DNA of 5,114 nucleotides from an uncultured Chthonomonas sp. (lineage in GTDB: Bacteria; Armatimonadota; Chthonomonadetes; Chthonomonadales; CAJBBX01): NCBI GenBank assembly GCA_903886985.1, contig CAISOI010000451.1, positions 1 to 5,114 on the forward strand, given 5' to 3'. A model generated the notes under the pieces. That model saw only the letters and a program-made list of their open reading frames with translations, was not told where the DNA came from and made no database searches. The position numbers and the translations under genes were made by a program. Each line of letters begins with the position of its first letter. Position 1 is the first letter of the stretch. Of this stretch, positions 1 to 4,216 are shown one piece after another.

Positions 1-21
1 CAGAGTGATGAGCCCAGTTTC

Positions 22-50
22 AGACGGTCGGTTGATTGGACCGACGGACT
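22..50. repeat. Imperfect inverted repeat (hairpin) in the left gene-free stretch
   Basis: GTCGGT (27-32) is perfectly complementary to ACCGAC (40-45) across a 7-base loop, and further pairs are possible outside it (25/47, 23/49, 22/50) with mismatches between. It could be a transcription end signal for the DUF4272 gene at 207 or for a gene off the left edge. No T-run follows directly on either strand, so a classical rho-independent terminator is not supported. The rest of 1-206 shows no credible gene. Confidence 0.35.
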
Positions 51-131
51 AATGTTTTGTGCTTACAATTAACTACTCGTTTGGGGTTGGGAAATCCGGA
101 AAGGTTATGGAAAGTTCGTTTGAAAATTCTT

Positions 132-153
132 TTTGGGAGCTAGATTTGGGAGC
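132..153. repeat. Short direct repeat, TTTGGGAGC twice
   Basis: The nonamer TTTGGGAGC occurs at 132-140 and 145-153, a 13-base period. It lies about 55 bases past the stop codon of the DUF4272 gene. It could be a tandem protein-binding site for a gene off the left edge, or chance. Confidence 0.3.
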
Positions 154-206
154 GATCACACAGTCAGATTGCGTCTGTCACTTGTCCGTCGCCGGTTCAG
201 TAAGAT

Positions 207-1004
207 TTATGTATCGGTGGGTGTTTCATCCCAGCGGTTGCCCGGGGCATATCCGCAAAGCCAGGTGAAGGCAAAGTGTCGTTCCATCGTAATTGAGGTG
301 ACTTGTGCATATTCCTCATCCGACAAGTCGCGATATGCCTTCCCAAGCAGAGCGAAGTCTTCATCAATTAGGCCTATATCTGTTTTCTCCTCCCTTGCAG
401 CCTTCGCCGACATTCTAACAATGTCATCGTAAGTATTAATTCCTGCGCGCTTCATTTCGGGGCTGCCTCGGAGGGTTTCGCCGTTCTCAATGAGTTGTCG
501 AGTGCGGCTGCGCCAGTGCCACAGCTCTGCGAGTTCGCGTGCTTCCTCGATTTCTGACATTGGTCGCATAGTCGGTGTCAGTTGATTCCCATACTCTGGT
601 GGCCAATTCTCAAGTATTTCACCGGCTGTTTGAATATCATACGGGTGCAACTTGTCGACCACTTTCAACGCCCATAACAACACATGAAAGGCCTCCAAAC
701 GCCATGTGAAGTTCATGATCTGTTGACTGGTTACTGTGGCATGCGTGGCTTTTGAGAATGCCAGTTCATCAGCGGTGAGGAACTTTTTTGTGGAACTCGC
801 CTGCTCCCAGTAGTCCTTCTGAAGTGATTCTAATTCGTGTCGCAAATCGTTCTTTTGTTCCGCTGTCCAATCCTGCTGTAAGGTATCCAGCATTTCCTTT
901 GGCGGGATAAGAAAAGCGTAGCCGACTACCTTGCGCAAGGCGAGAGCACGATTCATTACATCGATGGGTTTTGGCGGGCGTTTTCTATTGAGGAATGAAA
1001 ACAT
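207..1004 (-). CDS. DUF4272 domain-containing protein
   Basis: This is a complete soluble protein of 265 residues with no signal peptide or membrane segment. I recognise the DUF4272 family from its order of motifs: VMNRALAL near residues 16-23, a Trp-Arg-x-Glu-Ala helix followed by LLWAL at about 101-113, a Trp-rich helix (ELWHWRSRTRQL) at about 160-171, the ERHFAFTWL segment at 241-249, and the terminal WDETPTDT at 258-265. The family has no established biochemical function, to my knowledge. The start at 1004 is chosen because GGAGA (1012-1016) lies 7 bases upstream of that ATG. The in-frame ATG at 1052 would add 16 residues that do not resemble the family and lacks a clear ribosome-binding site. 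The gene is divergent from the HEAT-like gene at 1317 and has no co-directional neighbour in the window. Both termini look intact. The family call is firm; the role is unknown. Confidence 0.9.
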   Translation of the reverse strand: MFSFLNRKRPPKPIDVMNRALALRKVVGYAFLIPPKEMLDTLQQDWTAEQKNDLRHELESLQKDYWEQASSTKKFLTADELAFSKATHATVTSQQIMNFTWRLEAFHVLLWALKVVDKLHPYDIQTAGEILENWPPEYGNQLTPTMRPMSEIEEARELAELWHWRSRTRQLIENGETLRGSPEMKRAGINTYDDIVRMSAKAAREEKTDIGLIDEDFALLGKAYRDLSDEEYAQVTSITMERHFAFTWLCGYAPGNRWDETPTDT

Positions 1005-1011
1005 AGCAAAG

Positions 1012-1016
1012 TCTCC
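1012..1016 (-). promoter_or_regulatory. Ribosome-binding site deciding the DUF4272 start
   Basis: On the minus strand GGAGA stands 7 bases before the ATG at 1004. It favours this ATG over the longer in-frame start at 1052. Confidence 0.65.
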
Positions 1017-1209
1017 AGAATTAGGGATAAAAGAAACAGGAAGCTTAAGCACAAATCACCCTTGTTATACCCAAGATCATGCGCACAAAAGAGTCTTAAA
1101 TTGTAGAAGTATGGTGATTTGCTCATGCGCTTCAGACTGTGGCAGTGAGGATTTGCAGGCGGGAGTTCTTATTGTTGCAAGGGACCCATGCGTGGTTTTA
1201 TGGCAGGAT

Positions 1210-1238
1210 TCTACAAATTCCTCTTCATCGGAGATAAT
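1210..1238 (+). promoter_or_regulatory. Candidate sigma-70-like promoter for the HEAT-like gene
   Basis: TCTACA (1210-1215, four of six consensus bases) and GATAAT (1233-1238, five of six) are 17 bases apart. Transcription would begin near 1245, giving a leader of about 70 bases before the ATG at 1317. The position fits but the -35 is imperfect. If translation really starts at 1188 this site would be inside the gene. Confidence 0.35.
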
Positions 1239-1316
1239 AGAACCATCCTTCCAAAGGAAACAACGAGAACACTCTTTGTCGAAGAACTACACCGTACGAG
1301 CGGATTACATATAAAC

Positions 1317-1694
1317 ATGCCTAATCATAAACAACTAACCGAACAGGATATCCATGACTTGACTCATCGCTTGAAGAGCCCTCTCTTCTGGGTGCGACGG
1401 AGTGCGGGGGAGGAACTGGAGGCGATTGATTTTGCCATTTTGGCAAGCCCACTACAGTTGTTGCTACTACTTTATGCGTTGCATGTAGATTCTGTGCGGA
1501 AAAGGGCGGCCGAGTCATTGGGCAGGATTTATTCGAATTCGGTGTATAAACCCCTTGCCGCTCCTACGGTAGAAGAGATGGAACTGATGCGGGATTCGCT
1601 GCTGGAACTGGCTGCACTGGATCATGCGGAGTATCTGGTGCCGCTGACGCGGGTTCTTGTGCAGTTACGGGATATTGATCTATACCTCGATTAG
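1317..1694 (+). CDS. HEAT-repeat-like protein, N-terminal part (frame broken at about 1690)
   Basis: The frame encodes 125 residues from the ATG at 1317 and has no signal peptide. It is helical and HEAT-like: WVRRSAGEEL at about 25-34, SVRKRAAESLGRI at about 59-71, and MRDSLLELAALDHAEYLVPL at about 91-110. The xxRxxAxxxL pattern is typical of HEAT helices, which usually form protein-binding scaffolds. The TAG at 1692-1694 cuts the protein inside a helix. The adjacent frame continues with LEELVDRATF and a further 95 or so residues ending in a C-terminal tail shared with the convergent gene. One extra T in the TT of CGATTAG (1688-1694) would join the two frames into a 229-residue protein. I therefore regard this entry and the one at 1700 as one gene that is frameshifted or misread. 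An upstream ATG at 1188 is a less likely start. The ribosome-binding site at 1317 is weak (GAGCGGA, about 12 bases upstream). No specific partner or function can be named. Confidence 0.65.
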   Translation: MPNHKQLTEQDIHDLTHRLKSPLFWVRRSAGEELEAIDFAILASPLQLLLLLYALHVDSVRKRAAESLGRIYSNSVYKPLAAPTVEEMELMRDSLLELAALDHAEYLVPLTRVLVQLRDIDLYLD

Positions 1695-1699
1695 AGGAA

Positions 1700-2005
1700 T
1701 TGGTGGATCGCGCAACTTTTAAGCCATATGTGAAGCGCACGGCACGTGGTCTGAGTCGGACGAATCCTATTGAAGAAAGATATGTTAGTAAATACGAGGG
1801 ACCGAAGGAACGCGGGGAGAGTGCGCGCCGTGTTAGATTAGCCGCGTCAAAGGCGTTGGGGTTTTTGCGGCGGATTGAACACTCGCCGGAAATGACGTTG
1901 CTGCATGAATCGGAGCCACCAGATGACCGGGAACGGCTGGTGCGCCCTGCAGGGGCGGTTGATGCGGATGATGAGACGTTGTTGCGGGTGGTGGAGGAGG
2001 GGTAA
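1700..2005 (+). CDS. HEAT-repeat-like protein, C-terminal part with three-copy LLR-type tail
   Basis: This frame follows the stop at 1692-1694 and is open from 1679. If translated alone it would start at TTG 1700 or GTG 1703, with AGAGGA at 1693-1698 as a possible restart signal. More likely it is the rest of the gene beginning at 1317. Counted from TTG, residues 42-59 form a last HEAT-like helix with the AASKAL motif. An acidic, Pro-rich tail follows with three related motifs: TLLH (66-69), RLVR (79-82) and TLLR (93-96), spaced 13 and 14 residues. Each is preceded by acidic or polar residues, and the protein ends in VVEEG. The convergent protein at 2033-2422 has the same tail plan with the same spacing. 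The tail looks like a disordered docking or modification segment; its partner is unknown. It is separated by 27 bases from the stop of the convergent gene. Confidence 0.6.
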   Translation: MVDRATFKPYVKRTARGLSRTNPIEERYVSKYEGPKERGESARRVRLAASKALGFLRRIEHSPEMTLLHESEPPDDRERLVRPAGAVDADDETLLRVVEEG

Positions 2006-2032
2006 TTCGTCGACAAGATTGGAACAGAGCCC

Positions 2033-2422
2033 TCACGGAGCGTCGTTGTGAGAAGTATTTGTAGGGCGGAGTAGTAGGTCGGGTTCGGTATTGTTCGTCC
2101 AGGTGGAACGCAAGAGAGTATCAGACCCATCCGCCATTGACGACGGTCGCAACAGTTTTGAACTCATTTTGCCAGTTTCCAAACGTTCGTTGATTGTCTT
2201 TATGGCTTTTTGAGCGGCATTGGCAAGGGCAGCCCTTCTGGGGACCTTTCCATTATAGTCTGCCAGATACAGTAAAGCGGGAAGGTCTTCTGCACTGCCG
2301 ATTTGTGAAAGAAGTTCTACCAAAGAGATTCTGTACTCATAGTCCTGCTTATCACGAGCGTCGTCAAAGAGTGAGTCGCGTGCTGGGGTATACGAAGCTG
2401 CTATGAATCTGCCCATAACCAA
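2033..2422 (-). CDS. HEAT-repeat-like protein with three-copy LLR tail (probably lacks its true N-terminus)
   Basis: The frame gives 129 residues from a TTG at 2422; ATG 2416 is the next option. Neither has a good ribosome-binding site. Residues 31-81 are HEAT-like helices (RISLVELLSQIGSAEDLPAL, then AANAAQKAIKTINERL in pieces). Residues 88-129 are a polar tail with KLLR (89-92), TLLR (102-105) and LLLR (116-119), spaced 13 and 14 residues, as in the convergent gene. The frame remains open upstream of the TTG to 2488 and reads LIREHALGGS, which itself looks like a HEAT helix. The real protein therefore probably begins further upstream. Adding one A to the AAA at 2454-2456 would fuse this frame with the membrane protein at 2449-2808 into a 258-residue protein. 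Alternatively it is an independent gene overlapping the upstream one. Function unknown; a cytoplasmic scaffold role is inferred from the fold. Confidence 0.6.
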   Translation of the reverse strand: MVMGRFIAASYTPARDSLFDDARDKQDYEYRISLVELLSQIGSAEDLPALLYLADYNGKVPRRAALANAAQKAIKTINERLETGKMSSKLLRPSSMADGSDTLLRSTWTNNTEPDLLLRPTNTSHNDAP

Positions 2423-2448
2423 TGATCCGCCCAGAGCATGTTCTCGTA

Positions 2449-2808
2449 TTAGTTTGTGCCAGCTTTGAAAATTGGATGGGACATAAGTTCACCAGAGGAG
2501 GGTGTTAATGAGACTGTCAACGAACGCAGTGAGTCATTATTAGCGCTAGATAACCTCTGAATTGCGTTTGTGACAATGCTCACTTGTACAGCAACTCCGC
2601 ATACAATAACATAGTAGGCAAAGTACACGTACGTAATTTGCTCAACAAACTGACTGTGACGCCCAAAATAAGATGCTAGGAATAATAATAGGTACCCTAC
2701 CAACATTACACATAGCAGACGATTCTTCTTTGCTTTTAGAATGCGCAACCGCTCATTGTCGGCTCGGTACATTTCTATAGCTTCATTGATGGTTGTTTGC
2801 GTTTCCAT
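2449..2808 (-). CDS. Small protein with two predicted membrane segments, possibly the N-terminal anchor of a HEAT protein
   Basis: This encodes 119 residues from the ATG at 2808, with GGTGAAGG at 2819-2826 upstream (spacer about 10 bases). Residues 1-30 are a charged, probably helical stretch ending in KAKKNR. Two hydrophobic segments follow, about 31-48 and 58-79, joined by a short polar loop (GRHSQFVEQ). By the positive-inside rule both ends would be cytoplasmic. Residues 80-119 are polar; NAIQRLSSANNDSLRSL resembles the start of a HEAT-type helical repeat. The TAA at 2449-2451 overlaps the open frame of the HEAT fragment downstream, which lies in another frame. A single missing base would explain the break, making this the membrane anchor of that protein. 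I do not recognise a named family. A terminator at 2948-2978 separates it from the PEP-CTERM gene, so it probably has its own promoter. Confidence 0.65.
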   Translation of the reverse strand: METQTTINEAIEMYRADNERLRILKAKKNRLLCVMLVGYLLLFLASYFGRHSQFVEQITYVYFAYYVIVCGVAVQVSIVTNAIQRLSSANNDSLRSLTVSLTPSSGELMSHPIFKAGTN

Positions 2809-2829
2809 CTATTCTGCGCCTTCACCTAG

Positions 2830-2877
2830 TAACATTGTTATCATTCCGACTGACCAAATGTCTCTAAAGTTGAGACA
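2830..2877. promoter_or_regulatory. Two small palindromes upstream of the membrane-protein gene
   Basis: TAACATTGTTA (2830-2840) is a perfect 5-base-arm palindrome around one central base. TGTCTC (2859-2864) is complementary to GAGACA (2872-2877) across a 7-base loop. Both lie 20 to 70 bases upstream of the ATG at 2808, where operators would be expected. I found no well-placed -35/-10 pair here, so a regulatory role is only suggested. Confidence 0.25.
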
Positions 2878-2947
2878 AGACTATCATTAACCTCAATTCT
2901 TTTGTTATTGATCGCAGAAGTCCTTTATTGTCGGTCAGATTGAATGG

Positions 2948-2978
2948 AAAAAAGCCCCGACAGGTGCCGGAGCTTTTT
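2948..2978 (-). terminator. Rho-independent terminator of the PEP-CTERM gene
   Basis: On the minus strand a 10-base arm, AGCTCCGGCA, is followed by the complementary TGTCGGGGCT and a run of T (complement of the A-run at 2948-2953). Two of the pairs are G-U. The inner A-T pair probably opens, giving a four-base loop. The plus strand also ends in TTTTT (2974-2978), so it could work in both directions. It begins 28 bases after the stop codon of the PEP-CTERM gene. Confidence 0.85.
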
Positions 2979-3005
2979 CAGTGAGGCAAGATGTTTAGTT
3001 CGGGA

Positions 3006-3824
3006 TTACTTACGTCGGGTGCGAATTCGCTTTCGAAGGAATAGGGCACCGGCCATTGTCATTCCGAACATCATTGCATAGGTGGATGGCTCGGGAACGA
3101 CTGCGCTGAAGAACTGTTGGTGTGTGCCAATGGCTGTGCTCGGTCCCTGAATGAAATAGGCAGTGTTAGAAGTATACGTGGTGTGGAGCGCTGCCTGGGT
3201 TAGAAAATAGTTGATCTCGGTTGCGTACGCGGCGCTGCTCGCGCCTAGTCTCACTGTTCCTGCTGCGGTACCGTCTCCACCATCTTGATCGATATCCCAC
3301 ATTGCAAATTGTAGGGCGGCAAGGTTTGTGTTTAGATCTGTCGAGCCCGTGATGTTGCTGGCATAGGTGGCTGCATTTGAGTTAATAAAGTTATCGGTTA
3401 TCCAGGCATTCTCAGAAGCACGCTTGTTGGCTTCTGCGGCGGAGACAGTCGTAAAGTCGCCATTTGTCAATGCAGAGGCTAGACCTCCTTGATAGTAGGA
3501 GCTGACCAGAGATCCACTTGGGGAAGTAATGTTGTATTGCACGTTGGCAGTATAACCGGATCCGAAGCTGATGCCGTGTTTAAGGTCATTGCAAAGGACG
3601 TTTACTATTACACCATTGATAGAGCCTTTATATCTTCCGGCGGTGACGTTTGCGAATGTTGCTCCACTATCCTCGGAGATATTGATCGATGAAGTCTCAC
3701 TGGTGTCGTTAACCAGAATAAAGGACCGAAGGGCTTGTGCATTTGCAGGTGAAACGTTTGATAAGCCCAGGATTGCGGTTGCGGCAAGTGCTGCGGAAAG
3801 CTTGACATACTTACATGAAATCAT
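3006..3824 (-). CDS. Exported PEP-CTERM protein with a possible thioester-type Cys/Gln pair
   Basis: The protein has 272 residues. An N-terminal signal peptide has Lys at 5 and 8, a hydrophobic core at about 9-24 and a likely cleavage site after SPANA (residue 29). The C-terminus is a classical PEP-CTERM signal: VPEPST at 243-248, a hydrophobic stretch at about 250-263, and a basic end (RKRIRTRRK). Such proteins are sorted by exosortase and released to the cell surface or extracellular matrix. The middle is rich in Ser, Thr, Ala, Asn and Gly, as in secreted beta-rich proteins. Two conserved-looking points stand out: LCND at 77-80 and LQFAMWDIDQDGGDG at 171-185. The second matches the QxAxW block seen in many PEP-CTERM proteins and in thioester adhesin domains, where Cys and Gln form a covalent bond. 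Cys78 is the only Cys after signal cleavage. The start at 3824 is the only one giving a signal peptide; its ribosome-binding site is weak. The gene appears to be monocistronic. Confidence 0.92.
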   Translation of the reverse strand: MISCKYVKLSAALAATAILGLSNVSPANAQALRSFILVNDTSETSSINISEDSGATFANVTAGRYKGSINGVIVNVLCNDLKHGISFGSGYTANVQYNITSPSGSLVSSYYQGGLASALTNGDFTTVSAAEANKRASENAWITDNFINSNAATYASNITGSTDLNTNLAALQFAMWDIDQDGGDGTAAGTVRLGASSAAYATEINYFLTQAALHTTYTSNTAYFIQGPSTAIGTHQQFFSAVVPEPSTYAMMFGMTMAGALFLRKRIRTRRK

Positions 3825-3855
3825 TTGTTACGGGTCTCTTTCTCTTTAAAACATA

Positions 3856-3885
3856 ATTATCTTCGCGTCCTTCATTGGACGTCAA
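3856..3885 (-). promoter_or_regulatory. Candidate promoter of the PEP-CTERM gene
   Basis: On the minus strand TTGACG (3880-3885) and GATAAT (3856-3861) are 18 bases apart. Each matches the sigma-70 consensus at five of six bases. Transcription would start near 3849, leaving a leader of about 25 bases before the ATG at 3824. Confidence 0.5.
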
Positions 3886-3890
3886 TGAGT

Positions 3891-3908
3891 AGTTGATCAA
3901 TGTCAACT
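3891..3908. promoter_or_regulatory. Inverted repeat just upstream of the PEP-CTERM promoter
   Basis: AGTTGA (3891-3896) is complementary to TCAACT (3903-3908) with six bases between. The left half also contains the palindrome TTGATCAA (3893-3900). It begins five bases upstream of the candidate -35 box, a usual place for an activator or repressor site. No regulator can be named. Further upstream there is a 10-base palindrome, ATTAATTAAT, at 3942-3951, in an AT-rich tract. Confidence 0.35.
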
Positions 3909-4054
3909 GTGCATACTATGAACGGTCGCCATTAAACGTCCATTAATTAATATGTCTTAACGATATTGAGAGATGTGAGTGTGGTGGCCAAAGGCGGACC
4001 AATGGAGTAAAGAGCGATGCACTACGGCCAAATGTTCAGGTTTATGGGGTAGGG

Positions 4055-4083
4055 GTGCAAAAAGGCGGGTTCGATGGTAAAAT
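4055..4083 (+). promoter_or_regulatory. Weak candidate promoter of the tRNA-Thr gene
   Basis: TAAAAT at 4078-4083 ends 27 bases before the tRNA and could be its -10 box. The hexamer 17 bases upstream, GTGCAA (4055-4060), matches the -35 consensus at only three positions. The rest of 3909-4110 shows no gene. Confidence 0.3.
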
Positions 4084-4110
4084 ATCCTTCGTCGTATCTC
4101 GCAGCATAAT

Positions 4111-4182
4111 GCCGACGTGGCTCAGTGGTAGAGCAGCTCACTCGTAATGAGCAGGTCAGCGGTTCGAATCCGCTCGTCGGCC
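4111..4182 (+). tRNA. tRNA-Thr (anticodon CGT)
   Basis: All arms of the cloverleaf pair: acceptor GCCGACG with CGTCGGC (4111-4117/4175-4181), D-stem GCTC/GAGC, anticodon stem GCTCA/TGAGC, and T-stem AGCGG/CCGCT with loop TTCGAAT. The anticodon loop CTCGTAA places CGT at 4143-4145, which reads the Thr codon ACG. The first pairs G1-C72 and C2-G71 are those recognised by threonyl-tRNA synthetase. The 3' end is unusual. The acceptor is followed by CCACC, so either the discriminator is C and no complete CCA is encoded, or the discriminator base is missing before an encoded CCA (4182-4184). The gene converges on the protein gene ending at 4217. Confidence 0.97.
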
Positions 4183-4216
4183 CACCTTCTTCAAGTGCTT
4201 TATCTGTCGGACACCC

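Larger units (their letters stand above)
1005..1316. other. Divergent intergenic region between the DUF4272 and HEAT-like genes
   Basis: This 312-base stretch separates two divergently read genes and should hold the promoters of both. Towards DUF4272 the only candidate -10 is TATAAC (minus strand, 1064-1069), without a convincing -35. An 8-base palindrome, GCTTAAGC, lies at 1043-1050 between that box and the gene. Towards the HEAT-like gene there is a better promoter at 1210-1238. The reading frame of that gene stays open upstream to an ATG at 1188, preceded by AAGGGA, so a 43-residue N-terminal extension is possible. That extension has no repeat character, and I treat it as non-coding. Confidence 0.5.

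Noticed and set aside
59..432. Two plus-strand open frames (59-268 and 133-432) at the left edge
   Set aside because: Both run antisense into the conserved C-terminus of DUF4272 and show no family features.
931..1314. Plus-strand open frame of 127 codons across the divergent intergenic region
   Set aside because: It overlaps the start of the DUF4272 gene on the other strand. It shows no motif or ribosome-binding site, and its product looks random with scattered Cys.
1679..1694. Programmed ribosomal frameshifting between the two halves of the plus-strand HEAT gene
   Set aside because: The overlap between the two frames contains no X-XXY-YYZ slippery site and no obvious following stem-loop.
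2031..2053. CTCAC/GTGAG inverted repeat at the end of the minus-strand HEAT gene as a terminator
   Set aside because: The arms are only 5 bases with an 11-base loop and no T-run, and it lies inside coding sequence.
1564..2130. Minus-strand open frame of 188 codons opposite the HEAT-like gene
   Set aside because: Its product is rich in Ser, Pro, Arg and Thr with no domain pattern. It lies antisense to a frame with clear HEAT helices and crosses two opposing genes; it is a shadow frame.
3489..3849. Open frames overlapping the PEP-CTERM gene in other frames
   Set aside because: The minus-strand 272-residue frame has both a signal peptide and a PEP-CTERM tail; the overlapping frames have neither.
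4111..4216. tRNA-Thr as an integration site of a mobile element
   Set aside because: No second copy of the tRNA 3' end, integrase or other mobile gene is visible in the window.
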